This document shows positions 18,634-28,471 of a stretch of DNA of 64,000 nucleotides, in pieces. The notes beneath the pieces were generated by a model. That model was not told the origin of the DNA. It did no database searches and was given only the letters and a program-made list of their open reading frames with translations. Numbering within the stretch: the first letter of the stretch is position 1; each line of letters opens with the position of its first letter. The translations under genes were made by a program, and so were the position numbers. The stretch comes from CAZVPF01 sp964628195 (lineage in GTDB: Bacteria; Planctomycetota; Phycisphaerae; Sedimentisphaerales; Anaerohalosphaeraceae): contig CAZVPF010000010.1 of the NCBI GenBank assembly GCA_964628195.1, positions 1 to 64,000 on the forward strand, read 5' to 3'.

Positions 18634-19314
18634 ATGGAGCATATCAAGCTACCCCCGGCAGGGACGATAGAGATATCGCCTTCGGTTTTGAGCAGTGATT
18701 TCGCACGGCTGGCCGACGAAGTATCGGTCGTTGAGCCTTATGTGAACATGGTGCACCTCGATGTGATGGACGGGCATTTCGTGCCGAATCTTACTTTCGG
18801 TCCGCCTGTTGTAAAAAAGCTGCGCAAGTACAGCCGGCTTGTTTTCGATACTCATTTGATGATAAGCGACCCCGGTAAGTACGCCGAGGCTTTCGTCGAG
18901 GCCGGCAGCAACCATATTACATTTCACGTTGAGACGGTGGACGACCCCGCGGCGTTTATTGAATACCTCCACGGCCTTGGGGTAACCGCGGGTGTTACGC
19001 TGAACCCGGAAACACCGGTCGAGGACGTGCTGCCATACGTAGGGGCTTGCGAGATGGTGCTGGTTATGACGGTTCACCCGGGGTTCGGGGGCCAGTCCTT
19101 CATCGATGAGGCTGCGAAAAAGTGCATAAAGATTCGCGAAGAGGCAGGGCCGGAACTTCGGATAGAAGTTGACGGCGGAATCGACCCGAAGACCGCTGCG
19201 ATCGTGGTGGAATACGGGGCTGATACGCTGGTAGCAGGCAACGCTATATTCGGCAAGAGCGACCGGGCGGCGGCGATAGCGGATATAAGGTCCGCCGCGG
19301 AGAGAAAACCGTAA
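18634..19314 (+). CDS. rpe: Ribulose-phosphate 3-epimerase
   Basis: A 226-aa TIM-barrel enzyme interconverting ribulose 5-phosphate and xylulose 5-phosphate. Motifs include SPSVLSSDFARL, the metal-binding HLDVMDGHFVPNLTFG, FDTHLMI, the phosphate-site segment VHPGFGGQSF and the catalytic Asp in EVDGGID. The C-terminal VAGNAIFG is conserved. The ATG at 18634 has only a weak ribosome site and lies just past a GC hairpin. Probably co-transcribed with pgk. Confidence 0.94.
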   Translation: MEHIKLPPAGTIEISPSVLSSDFARLADEVSVVEPYVNMVHLDVMDGHFVPNLTFGPPVVKKLRKYSRLVFDTHLMISDPGKYAEAFVEAGSNHITFHVETVDDPAAFIEYLHGLGVTAGVTLNPETPVEDVLPYVGACEMVLVMTVHPGFGGQSFIDEAAKKCIKIREEAGPELRIEVDGGIDPKTAAIVVEYGADTLVAGNAIFGKSDRAAAIADIRSAAERKP

Positions 19315-19424
19315 GTGAGATGTCTTCGCGGCAAATTCTTGATTGATACCGGATAAGCAATTGCCTGTAAATCGCATATAGCCGGACCACCCCGCTTGCA
19401 TATGACCGGTTTTTGGAAAAAATC

Positions 19425-19453
19425 TGGACACAAGCCCCATTGCCGCCTATAAT
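19425..19453 (+). promoter_or_regulatory. Promoter of the tRNA-Arg gene
   Basis: TGGACA (19425-19430), exactly 17 nt, then TATAAT (19448-19453). Predicted start near 19460, about 40 nt upstream of the mature tRNA end. Confidence 0.7.
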
Positions 19454-19499
19454 GGTTTTTTGAAGTGATACTTCGGATGAGACAATAATTATAAGCTTT

Positions 19500-20835
<1,336 letters not shown>

Positions 20836-20836
<1 letters not shown>

Positions 20837-21120
20837 TAGATCATCATCTCCATTTCACTTGTGTTAATTTCCATTGCCGCCAAGTCAGCCTCGATCTCGC
20901 ATCGGACATAAAAGACTTTGCCGGTGCAATACTTATGATATCGGGGCAAGCGAGGGTTTAATCTCTTTTGGTAACGCCAGCGACCCAATGTCCCGTTCGG
21001 GATATTAAATTCCACCGCAACCTGTTTCGATGTCAAACTTTCGCCTGGGTCTTTTACTGCCTCTGTCTCGATCGAGGCGGACTCTTGGGTTATTTCAGCT
21101 TTTTTCATTTTCTTAGTCAT
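20836..21120 (-). CDS. Small HTH protein, candidate excisionase
   Basis: A 94-aa protein with a helix-turn-helix-like segment LTSKQVAVEFNIPNGTLGRWRYQ (residues ~30-52), as in MerR/AlpA-type DNA-binding and recombination-directionality factors. It is translationally coupled to the integrase (TAATG overlap), the usual place of an excisionase. The C-terminus is acidic and Met-rich (EMEMMI). Xis function is inferred from size, fold and position only. Confidence 0.6.
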
Positions 21121-21121
21121 A

Positions 21122-21349
21122 TCAATTTGCTGACTCTTCCAGTTCGGAAATGTCCGGCTTCTTTCCGGAGTAAATCAAAATTTCATCATAAAGCCACTCA
21201 AGGTCATTCTTAGACCAGTTCTCAAGCTCAACTGCAATTCGAGACAGGGCCTCTTTCGGGGTGTCAAACTTTTCCATCTTGATTTCTGAAATGTCCGTCT
21301 TGGCTGTCTGTTCGTTTTTCGCTGTAACCATTGTTTTCACTCCATTCAA
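21122..21349 (-). CDS. Small acidic protein of the element
   Basis: A 75-aa protein, mostly helical and acidic, with a segment WSKNDLEWLYDEILIYSG. No family recognised. Its stop lies 1 nt before the start of the Xis-like gene, so the three genes 21349-19532 look like one operon. Upstream is a 228-nt gap with a large inverted repeat. Confidence 0.5.
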   Translation of the reverse strand: MNGVKTMVTAKNEQTAKTDISEIKMEKFDTPKEALSRIAVELENWSKNDLEWLYDEILIYSGKKPDISELEESAN

Positions 21350-21367
21350 AATAAGGTGCCGGGCGGT

Positions 21368-21465
21368 GTGAACAGCCTAACAAACTTAGACAGCGGTCGT
21401 CCTTGCGGATAGACCCCACCCGGCGGATTTTTTGTTTTGAATGAATTGTTTGTTACGCTGTTCAC
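21368..21465. repeat. 18-bp inverted repeat upstream of the xis-int operon
   Basis: GTGAACAGCCTAACAAAC (21368-21385) and GTTTGTTACGCTGTTCAC (21448-21465) are complementary at 17 of 18 positions, separated by 62 nt. They lie in the non-coding region before the minus-strand integration operon. A paired operator, a DNA-looping site or an RNA leader structure are possible roles. No U run follows, so it is not a typical terminator. Confidence 0.65.
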
Positions 21466-21577
21466 GAAAATCATTATCGCCTTATCGAATAACTTGTTCA
21501 AGAAAAAAATTCTGATTTTCCAAAAAAATTGTTTACATGTGGACCATCGGATTTTTACGGTGACATTTTCTGAGCGT

Positions 21578-22012
21578 TCAGCCCGGCTTGAAATCGTCCG
21601 CGGCACACTGTATATCCATCGGGACCACTGCCAGCATATTGCCGAGCGAGAGCACGCTTAAAAGCTCATGTGCCCGATCTTTTTCAGCCTGGCCCCTGCC
21701 GTTGTATTCCTCAAAAATCCTGCTTGCCCAGAGGTAACCGGGCATTGCCTGCTCGAAAGCCTGGCACAAAAGAATACGCAAATAGTCTTCCGGCAGCCCG
21801 TCGAAAACCGCTTTAATGCGGAACAGGTTTTCTTCTGGTGTAGGCTTGAGCATGGCATAGAGCCGCCTGTTCTTAGTGCTCTTTATGGCGTACTGGCCGA
21901 GCGGTGAAGCCTCAACCCTCTGCCTTGCAATGTCAACAATAACAGGGTGCAGCTCGGCGATCTGTTCCAAAAGGCCCTGAATCATATTGTTTAGTTGACC
22001 GTGTTCCTGCAT
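21578..22012 (-). CDS. Unknown protein of the element (144 aa)
   Basis: A helical protein with no recognised domain. The N-terminal heptad-like stretch (LNNMIQGLLEQIAELHPVI) could form a coiled coil. A central part KPTPEENLFRIKAVFDGLPEDYLRIL is likely globular. It lies 17 nt after the next gene upstream, in a run of element genes (23999-21578) that may form the cargo or packaging-interference module. No function proposed. Confidence 0.55.
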   Translation of the reverse strand: MQEHGQLNNMIQGLLEQIAELHPVIVDIARQRVEASPLGQYAIKSTKNRRLYAMLKPTPEENLFRIKAVFDGLPEDYLRILLCQAFEQAMPGYLWASRIFEEYNGRGQAEKDRAHELLSVLSLGNMLAVVPMDIQCAADDFKPG

Positions 22013-22029
22013 GTCCTAACCCTCCGTTC

Positions 22030-23067
22030 TCAGCCTGGAATAACTACAGAAAGTATTTCTTCGGTTGTCAGCTTCCGTTTCTGTCCCGGGTTCTTGGGGT
22101 CCGGCACGCCTTCACGGATTGCCCTGAATAATTTCTGGTAATGTTCAGGGTGCCTTTGGTAATCGGACCGGATGTCAAAGCCTGGAGCGGCCTTATTTGC
22201 CATGCTCTCAATCATTTTGAAATCCTGCTGGTCGGCGGGAGCAAGGCCGATGTCCCCGTAAGTCCTGGGTGTTGTCGAGATACCGTCCCCGGTGTCCTCT
22301 ACAACTTTGCCGTCACTTACAGCAGCTTTTCTTGTGTCCGCCTGCTCGAACAGTTTGCCGATGTCCATCTTGGGGTACTTCTGGCGGAGCCCTTTATCAT
22401 CGGCCATTATCTCGGCATACTCCTTCTTTGCCTGCTTGCGGGCCTGATCTTCGGGCACGCCGGAGTCGATGAGGTAACCTATATAGTTCTCTGTCCCCTC
22501 TTTGACCTTTTCCGGGCTTACCGTCTGGTCACCAAAACTGAAAATACTTCGCCCGGGCCTGTCGGTGTCCTGCGGATAACCGCCGATCATATCGGCCAGG
22601 CTCATCCTGTCCGGGCCCGCAAGGGCGTCCTGACCCTTAACGCCGGTAGTTGTCTCGATCATCGAATCGAGATACTTTGAGACGTTCTCGTTCAAAGGCT
22701 TGCCCGTCGGGTCCGTGTTCTTGTCAACCAGGTCGAATATCTTGGCGAGCCTGTCAAGCCTCTTTTCATCTTCCGGCATCGCCGCCTCGCCGGTTTTGCC
22801 GGGTACAGTAAACTGGTCGGGCGAAAAAGAATTACCGTTGGCAAGTGCTGCTATTTGGGGGTCTTTAAGCATCTCTGTCATCATTATTCGTCCGGCCTCG
22901 GTCTTGTTCCCGCCAGCCGCTGCGATTGCTGAAAGCTTGGAGTTGAGATCGTTGATCTCCATTCGTTGTTCACGCTCCTCCATCTTCTGGTACATAGGTG
23001 CTCGGAGTGCCTTGTCAACACCGCCGACTACATCAAGTACGCCTTTGATCACATCCATGATTTTCAC
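22030..23067 (-). CDS. Unknown hydrophilic protein of the element (345 aa)
   Basis: A soluble protein with a short amphipathic N-terminus (MDVIKGVLDVVGGVDKALRAP), a helical middle and a proline-rich C-terminal part ending KRKLTTEEILSVVIPG. The N-terminus and size recall phage internal virion or scaffold-like proteins, but there is no firm motif. Its ATG overlaps the stop of the HGGxSTGP gene by 4 nt, so the two are co-translated. Function unknown. Confidence 0.6.
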   Translation of the reverse strand: MKIMDVIKGVLDVVGGVDKALRAPMYQKMEEREQRMEINDLNSKLSAIAAAGGNKTEAGRIMMTEMLKDPQIAALANGNSFSPDQFTVPGKTGEAAMPEDEKRLDRLAKIFDLVDKNTDPTGKPLNENVSKYLDSMIETTTGVKGQDALAGPDRMSLADMIGGYPQDTDRPGRSIFSFGDQTVSPEKVKEGTENYIGYLIDSGVPEDQARKQAKKEYAEIMADDKGLRQKYPKMDIGKLFEQADTRKAAVSDGKVVEDTGDGISTTPRTYGDIGLAPADQQDFKMIESMANKAAPGFDIRSDYQRHPEHYQKLFRAIREGVPDPKNPGQKRKLTTEEILSVVIPG

Positions 23068-23573
23068 TCCTTAAAATATTGTGACGTTATTGTTTCGATT
23101 TTATCCTCGATTCCCGCTTCATCGACCTTGGGTCTCTTGCCGTCAAGCTGCTCGATTAGTTGAGCGGGTGAAAGTCCACTTTTACGGTAAGCGGTCAATG
23201 CCTTGCGAACCCGCCTGAACTCCGGCGACCTCATATTAGCAATACGCATAGCAATATAACCCGGCAAAATCTCAAGAAGTTCCGCGTCCGTAAATGCCTT
23301 GAACAGAACCTTGCGGATATATTTTTTCTTCAGATCACCGGTCAAGTGTTCGCCTGTTTCGAGTTGTGCAAGCTGAATATTCTCGCGGCCTGTTTCGGTC
23401 TTTGGCCCGGTCGAAAGTCCGCCGTGGTTCCGGCAAACCCGCTTGCCCTTCATGGCCCAGTTGCCGCATTGCTTGCCGGTCCTTTTCGATTTTGCCTGGC
23501 AACGCCGCTTTATGTCCCGCAGCCAGGGGACAGGGTTTTTCTTTGAGGTTTCATTATTTCCGACATTACACAT
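23064..23573 (-). CDS. HGGxSTGP-motif phage-type zinc-binding protein
   Basis: A 169-aa protein whose N-terminal half has a Cys/His pattern CQAKSKRTGKQCGNWAMKG followed by VCRNHGGLSTGPKT. This HGGxSTGP pattern is common in small proteins of prophages and satellites, often near terminase or packaging genes, and probably binds zinc. The C-terminal half is helical (SPEFRRVRKALTAYRKSGLSP). It is the strongest sign of a phage link in this element, which otherwise lacks virion genes. Confidence 0.72.
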   Translation of the reverse strand: MCNVGNNETSKKNPVPWLRDIKRRCQAKSKRTGKQCGNWAMKGKRVCRNHGGLSTGPKTETGRENIQLAQLETGEHLTGDLKKKYIRKVLFKAFTDAELLEILPGYIAMRIANMRSPEFRRVRKALTAYRKSGLSPAQLIEQLDGKRPKVDEAGIEDKIETITSQYFKE

Positions 23574-23579
23574 GGGGTT

Positions 23580-23999
23580 TTACCTTTTCAAAAGATGCTT
23601 AGTCCCGGCCCAAAGAGCCTTCAACTTGTACCATAGCGGCACAGTTCCACCTGGCCCGATCAGGTCAATAAAACCTTCAAGGTCGGGCCTGCCGGAAGAA
23701 CTGAAAATGACCTGCTCGATATGCCCGCTGTTCCTGCAGAAAAACTCAACCGCCCACAGCCTGAGATCATCGCTTGAACCGCAGTAATGAAACGCAACGA
23801 CACAGGGGGTCTCGATACCGTAATCGTCTGAAATAAGCAGCCTCCAGCCCTCACCGGGAAGCACGTGCACAGATCTATTCTCCGGGGCCGGACGATGGAT
23901 TTTGAGCGGTGCCCTGGGGACCTGACCGGGCTGTTTTTCACCTTGCCTTTTTAATGCCCTGGCAGTGAATTTACTGCGTATTTTTTCGTTGTTTTCCAT
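23580..23999 (-). CDS. Unknown protein of the element (139 aa)
   Basis: The basic N-terminus (KFTARALKRQGEKQPGQ) precedes an alpha-beta domain with WRLLISDDYGIETPCVVAFHYC. No known family recognised. First gene after an AT-rich repeat region (24000-24171), 6 nt upstream of the HGGxSTGP gene, probably same operon. Confidence 0.55.
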   Translation of the reverse strand: MENNEKIRSKFTARALKRQGEKQPGQVPRAPLKIHRPAPENRSVHVLPGEGWRLLISDDYGIETPCVVAFHYCGSSDDLRLWAVEFFCRNSGHIEQVIFSSSGRPDLEGFIDLIGPGGTVPLWYKLKALWAGTKHLLKR

Positions 24000-24035
24000 G
24001 TCGTTTTTACCTCAACTTAAAAGACCTTAATAGTC

Positions 24036-24138
24036 TTTTTCTTACGGTATTACTGAAACTTACCTAATTTTCAGTTTGTCTCTTTAAAGACGACAAATTT
24101 AAAACAAACTGGATTTTTGGTAATAATCAGTAAGAAAA
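24036..24138. repeat. AT-rich imperfect palindrome, candidate replication origin
   Basis: Between the primase gene and the next element gene. TTTTCTTACGGTATTACTG (24036-24054) is roughly the reverse complement of GGTAATAATCAGTAAGAAAA (24119-24138), and inside them CAGTTTGT (24072-24079) is the exact complement of ACAAACTG (24104-24111). The core CTTAC recurs at 24041, 24059 and 24164. Repeats of this kind beside a P4-type primase are expected at an origin, but a promoter/operator for the downstream operon is equally possible. Confidence 0.45.
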
Positions 24139-24171
24139 TCCACAAGCTATTATTTACAAAGAACTTACAGT

Positions 24172-26523
24172 TTACCGAAACAGCTCTGCTTCGGTGTCAT
24201 ATCCGTGCACATCTTCCGGTTCTCTTGGCAATATGTCGATACCGGACCACACTTTTTGGACCTCACCGCCTAAGTATTTTGTGTCATAGGTGCAGCCTGC
24301 TTTCCTCATTTCTTTATTGAATCTGCGGTTGCTAAGTGTGTGGTTTACGCCTCGGTCAGTTGCCCATTCTTGGTAGGCTATTCGCAGGGAACTTACTGGT
24401 GTCATTGCGAGCGGATCGAACTTGCAGCAGTCAGCAAAAAACGCATCAAGCGGTGCTTGCTCATTCTGGTATTGCCATGTTGCCTCGTCTATTTCTTCGG
24501 GTTGGCATAGCCCGAATTCCTGCCAGTCCTGGCAGCCCTTGAGCAGTCGATTAAGAATACCCGGCCCCTCCGTCTTGAGCTTTTCGAGCAGGGCCTTGTC
24601 CTGCCTGCTCTCAGGAATTACCACGTCAAAGGGCACCAGCCGGAGTCTCCGCCACACAGCGTTACTATGCTCTCGGACTATAGGCCGATTGTTGGTCACG
24701 AGAATCAATTTGTGAGTTCTGTTAAATTCGAAAAAGTCCTGCCGCATGAACCTTGCCTTAAGCCTCGCATTGCCGGTGAGTCTCTTAACCTGCTGGATTT
24801 TAAGCTCTGCCCCTTCGTCCGTTTCACTCGCTATAATGAGACGTTTGCCCTGGAGGTCGGCGATCTCACAGGCGTGTTCACCGAACTTGCGGACAGTCAA
24901 GAGGTCGGGTGCAGCTTCACCGGCGTATTCGCCTGCCAGCCAGCAAAATGTATCGAGTAAAACAGACTTGCCGTTTGCACCAATTCCCCAAAAAACGAAA
25001 AGTAATTGCTCCTGGACACTGCCGGTCAAACACATGCCGAGAACGCGGATAATGTAATCAGCAACCTCTCTGTTGCCTCCGGTGATCTGCTGCATGAACA
25101 CATCGAATCGGGAACAGGTCGCCTCCGGATCATATTCAATATTCGCAGCCTGGGTAATCATATCGTTGGGGGTGTGCGGTTGGAGTTTGCCAGTCTTGAG
25201 ATTGTAGGTCCCGTTCGTAAGATTAAGCAGCCAGGCATCACAATCAAAGTCAGCCGCATAACATGAAAACGGACCGATTGCCTGTGCTTCCTTCAAGACG
25301 CTGCTTATCTTCGCCGAAGACTCCAGGCTGCGAGCGTAATCTTCAACTGCTTTACGGAACTTCAAATCTTCGATTGTGACCGCTTCTGTCCTCAATCTTC
25401 TTGCCGCTCGAACAAGTGCCCTGCGGACTTCCGGGTTTCCTTTTTTCCTGTTCCATCGAACACCGTCCCAGACAACCCATGTACCCCAGTCATGGCAGTA
25501 TCGGAACTGATCACCGCATAAGTCGGCCAGCATCTCCGCCGTACCTACATCAGTTTGCGGATACGTATGCAGTGGCCGTGACTGTGTTGTCTGTTCTGGT
25601 TCCGGCTCGGCAGGCTTTGCCTTATCAATTTCCTGACCGAGCATCTTCCGTGTCAAACCATCAGCCACCCACTCACGTAAGTCCTTGCCTGCTGGCGGAA
25701 GCACCAAACGGACATCATGGCCCATACCAGCCAGCTTGCCGGCCAGACGCTTGCCTCCCTCTAAGCCCGGGTTCCGGCCATTATCTTTTGCGTCATTATC
25801 CGGTATCATAATAATTTGCTTATAGTTCTTATCCTTAATGAAATTGACAATATGGCCCGTGCCGCCGTTGCAACTTGGCCTGCCAATTGCATCATAGCCC
25901 AGATCGAGTGCCGCCGCCGTGTCCGTGTTGCCTTCGGCTATCATAAGCGTACCTTCACCGGTCAGTCCATCAGGTATAAACAGGCCGTTCCTGCCGCCCC
26001 GCACGCTTACCTTTTGGCCGTCCGGGAACCGCCGCCGAATGCCGATGATCTTGCTGCTGCCGTCGCTCATCGGGAACGTGTTCGCCTTGCCGTCATAGCC
26101 GACATTCAGCCGTTTGAGTGATTCAACAGAAACACCGAGCGTTTTTGATACGTCCTCATATTTTTCGGCTGTCATTTTCTGCTGGAACTTTTTGGCCATT
26201 GAAGCGAAGTCTCTGCGTTTGCCTTTCCGGGATGTTTCTTTTTGTCCTCGGTCACCGGCCTGATTTGAATTGACCCGTTCACTAAACCCGAACCTGCTCA
26301 GCAGGGCGAAGATCTCTTTCGATTGCATTTCCGGTTTGAGCTTCTTCGCAAGCTGGTAAGGATGCCCTCCCTCGCCACATTTGAAGCAATGCCACTTGCC
26401 TGTACCATTGTTGACGTATAACTTTCTGCCGCCGCACAGCGGGCAGACGCAGACAAGTTCCTTGCCTTCCGTCCGGACAAGCTCTATGTTGAGGTGGTCG
26501 AGGTAATCTCTGATGTTACTCAT
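24172..26523 (-). CDS. Primase-helicase of P4/D5 type
   Basis: A 783-aa replication protein. The N-terminal zinc finger CPLCGG...WHCFKCGEGG (residues ~27-53) is of the DNA primase CHC2 type. A Toprim domain spans ~185-290 (LMIAEGNTDTAAALDLGYDA and IPDNDAKDNGRNPG). A D5-N region (~420-500) leads into an SF3 helicase with Walker A GIGANGKSVLLDT near residue 520, LIIASETDEG (Walker B) and LVTNNRPIV (sensor). The C-terminus is a winged-helix-like part. Such proteins start and unwind replication of satellites, plasmids and some phages. Preceded on the same strand by an AlpA-like gene. Confidence 0.92.
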   Translation of the reverse strand: MSNIRDYLDHLNIELVRTEGKELVCVCPLCGGRKLYVNNGTGKWHCFKCGEGGHPYQLAKKLKPEMQSKEIFALLSRFGFSERVNSNQAGDRGQKETSRKGKRRDFASMAKKFQQKMTAEKYEDVSKTLGVSVESLKRLNVGYDGKANTFPMSDGSSKIIGIRRRFPDGQKVSVRGGRNGLFIPDGLTGEGTLMIAEGNTDTAAALDLGYDAIGRPSCNGGTGHIVNFIKDKNYKQIIMIPDNDAKDNGRNPGLEGGKRLAGKLAGMGHDVRLVLPPAGKDLREWVADGLTRKMLGQEIDKAKPAEPEPEQTTQSRPLHTYPQTDVGTAEMLADLCGDQFRYCHDWGTWVVWDGVRWNRKKGNPEVRRALVRAARRLRTEAVTIEDLKFRKAVEDYARSLESSAKISSVLKEAQAIGPFSCYAADFDCDAWLLNLTNGTYNLKTGKLQPHTPNDMITQAANIEYDPEATCSRFDVFMQQITGGNREVADYIIRVLGMCLTGSVQEQLLFVFWGIGANGKSVLLDTFCWLAGEYAGEAAPDLLTVRKFGEHACEIADLQGKRLIIASETDEGAELKIQQVKRLTGNARLKARFMRQDFFEFNRTHKLILVTNNRPIVREHSNAVWRRLRLVPFDVVIPESRQDKALLEKLKTEGPGILNRLLKGCQDWQEFGLCQPEEIDEATWQYQNEQAPLDAFFADCCKFDPLAMTPVSSLRIAYQEWATDRGVNHTLSNRRFNKEMRKAGCTYDTKYLGGEVQKVWSGIDILPREPEDVHGYDTEAELFR

Positions 26524-26536
26524 AGCAATTCCCGCT

Positions 26537-26740
26537 TTATGCTACAGCCGCTGTCTGGTTGCTCTTCATGCCCTGAATGAATTGCTCAAGGTCATTGAGG
26601 TCGAATCGAACTGCCCTGCCCACACGTACGAACGGCAGTTGGCCGGATTTGTAGAGATTGAATAATGATCTTTCGGAGATTGCGAGGAATTTAGCGGCCT
26701 CGCGGGTTTTCAAAAGTCTTGAATTGTTTTTTTCCTGCAT
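26537..26740 (-). CDS. AlpA/excisionase-type DNA-binding protein
   Basis: A 67-aa HTH_17 protein: LKTREAAKFLAISERSLFNLYKSGQLPFVRVGRAVRFDLNDLEQFI is the complete domain. It is 13 nt upstream of the primase and probably controls it, or acts as recombination directionality factor, as AlpA does for P4-like elements. The 180 nt upstream (26741-26922) are AT-rich with short repeats of TTGCAACA/ATGCAACAA and no gene. Confidence 0.85.
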   Translation of the reverse strand: MQEKNNSRLLKTREAAKFLAISERSLFNLYKSGQLPFVRVGRAVRFDLNDLEQFIQGMKSNQTAAVA

Positions 26741-26922
26741 AATTCTGCCTTTCTAAAAAAATACTACTGTTTGCCTATAGGCGTGCAGTTGCAGGAAAAG
26801 CGGTAAAATTATTTTGCGTGAAAACGTAAGAATATGCGACTACGTGACTTAAAGTTCTGAAAAAATTTTGATGCGTTGCACGGCTACTGCCGCTTGCAAC
26901 AAAAATGCAACAACTATCTCAA

Positions 26923-27552
26923 TCAATCATCTACCCCGTCAATATCGAAAGTGCCATCTCGCTGTTTGTTGTAATGGCCTTTGCGGGGTTCCTCGACAAC
27001 TACCCGCATTGCCATTTTCCAGCCTTCACTTCGGCTTACAGTGCTTTTGTGGACACCTATTTTTTCGGCTATGCTTTCGCAGGTAAGGGAGTGGTTTTCT
27101 GTTTTCATTTTATAAATTTCGGCGGACCTTTTCTGTTTCGCCGTCATTATTTCCGGTACGGACTCCGTTGCCGAACAGGGAACATATCCATTAACCCAAA
27201 AAACCTTATTCGCCATGCAGACCACCAGTCCGGTGCATTCTCTGAAATTATCAACAGACACGCCCGCAAAGCCCTGCATGGCAGATCTATATGTTGACAG
27301 GACTTGTTTTGCGAAAAGGCTGGTAAATTCATCCTGAAGTATGTCAAAAGCATCCTGCCAGGGCTTCAGGCTTTCGATGATATCATCTGTCAGCCTGCCG
27401 ATATCTCTGGCCGCCTGTCTGTCTCTGGCCGCAATGCGGTAGCGGTCAAAGGCATGTTCAATCGGATCGCCGGGAACTTGCCTGTCAATCTCAGCATTCC
27501 AGAAGTAAGGATTGAGTTTCTCAAGTGTGCTGCGTAGTTTTTGTAAATACAT
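26923..27552 (-). CDS. Unknown protein with C-terminal helix-turn-helix
   Basis: About 209 aa. The start at 27552 (MYLQKL) is chosen because GGAAGGA lies just upstream; a longer frame to 27639 lacks such a site. The C-terminal third contains SLTCESIAEKIGVHKSTVSR, a classic helix-turn-helix, followed by a basic tail. The N-terminal two thirds are helical with no known domain. It probably regulates or binds element DNA. Confidence 0.6.
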   Translation of the reverse strand: MYLQKLRSTLEKLNPYFWNAEIDRQVPGDPIEHAFDRYRIAARDRQAARDIGRLTDDIIESLKPWQDAFDILQDEFTSLFAKQVLSTYRSAMQGFAGVSVDNFRECTGLVVCMANKVFWVNGYVPCSATESVPEIMTAKQKRSAEIYKMKTENHSLTCESIAEKIGVHKSTVSRSEGWKMAMRVVVEEPRKGHYNKQRDGTFDIDGVDD

Positions 27553-27656
27553 GTCTCGTCCTTCCTGGGCGGCTGTCGAGAACCGTGCCGGAAGGACATC
27601 TGCACGGCCTCGACAGACCATCGCGGGGATCAGCCGCAACCCACATTATTAAATTG

Positions 27657-27920
27657 TTAGGATAATCTGCCGGCCCATTCGACAAAGCGGCTTGCAGCCT
27701 CCGGCGGCAGTAGCTCCGAAAGCCTCTCACTGCCGTAAGCGAGATCGAGCTTCAGCCAGCCTCCGCCGCAGTTCTTGACGGTCAAAATACCCGCCTGAAA
27801 GACCGTAGGCCCGCTCAGGACCGGCTCAACATCTCTGTCAAGTTCATCGAGCGGGCATTCATCCGCCGTAAGTTCCACGCTCCGTCTGAGCCTTAGGCCC
27901 TGCAACATCGCTGTCCGCAT
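27657..27920 (-). CDS. Small unknown protein of the element (87 aa)
   Basis: An acidic, leucine-rich small protein (ECPLDELDRDVEPVLSGP in the centre). No family recognised. Its start overlaps the end of the upstream OB-like gene by 28 nt, which supports it as a real, coupled gene. Confidence 0.45.
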   Translation of the reverse strand: MRTAMLQGLRLRRSVELTADECPLDELDRDVEPVLSGPTVFQAGILTVKNCGGGWLKLDLAYGSERLSELLPPEAASRFVEWAGRLS

Positions 27921-28297
27921 AGTGCTTCCCTGCCTTTTAATACGGTTCCAGTAACGATCTTAATCTTTGTCGGCCTGCTTAGTTTGTAGTCCGTAGCCGG
28001 TGGATTTTCGCATTCTTTTTCGATGTCCCGGCCTCGATAACCCTTTTTGTAAAGCTGCACCCTCGCATCAAAAGAAACCTGAACACCTTCTATAAGTTTA
28101 AGAGCCTCAAAGCCTTTAGTATAATTAAACCATAAATGATCCGTTACCTGTTCACCGCCCGAAGTTCTAACATCTTTCAATAGAACTGTCTTTTCAGGGT
28201 ACCCTTTGAAGTTTCTTTTTGTCCCGAACCGAACAAAAATACCTGTAAAACTCAGCCTTTGCCCCCGGTAAGTTTTTAGCCCTTTTCGCTGCACCAT
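27893..28297 (-). CDS. Unknown protein, OB-fold-like
   Basis: A 134-aa basic protein. The strand pattern LSFTGIFVRFGTKRNFKGYPEKTVLLKDV followed by HLWFNYTKGFE and VSFDARVQLYKKGYRG resembles compact OB-fold nucleic-acid-binding proteins seen in phages and integrative elements. A single-stranded-DNA role would fit beside a primase, but this is inference. The Cys-rich tail (CGQRCCRA) overlaps the next gene and may not be structural. Confidence 0.5.
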   Translation of the reverse strand: MVQRKGLKTYRGQRLSFTGIFVRFGTKRNFKGYPEKTVLLKDVRTSGGEQVTDHLWFNYTKGFEALKLIEGVQVSFDARVQLYKKGYRGRDIEKECENPPATDYKLSRPTKIKIVTGTVLKGREALCGQRCCRA

Positions 28298-28471
28298 TTC
28301 TTTTCCTGCCTAAAAAAATGCGATTATTGATTTATAAAGGGGGTTTTCGGTTCTTTTTTCGCGGCTGTTTGTGAGTTTGACGTTTATTTCAGTGACTATC
28401 CCGAACGTGACGGTCGTATTATCTATATCGCATCTTCTCGCAAAAAACAATAATTTATTGTGATTTTCCCC

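Noticed and set aside
21368..21465. Integron attC site
   Set aside because: GCCTAAC...GTTACGC resembles R boxes, but one base breaks the rule, inner L boxes and bulges are absent, and no integron integrase or cassette array exists.
21346..21606. 86-aa minus-strand ORF
   Set aside because: Composition is basic and non-protein-like, it spans the inverted repeat region and overlaps the next gene; no ribosome site.
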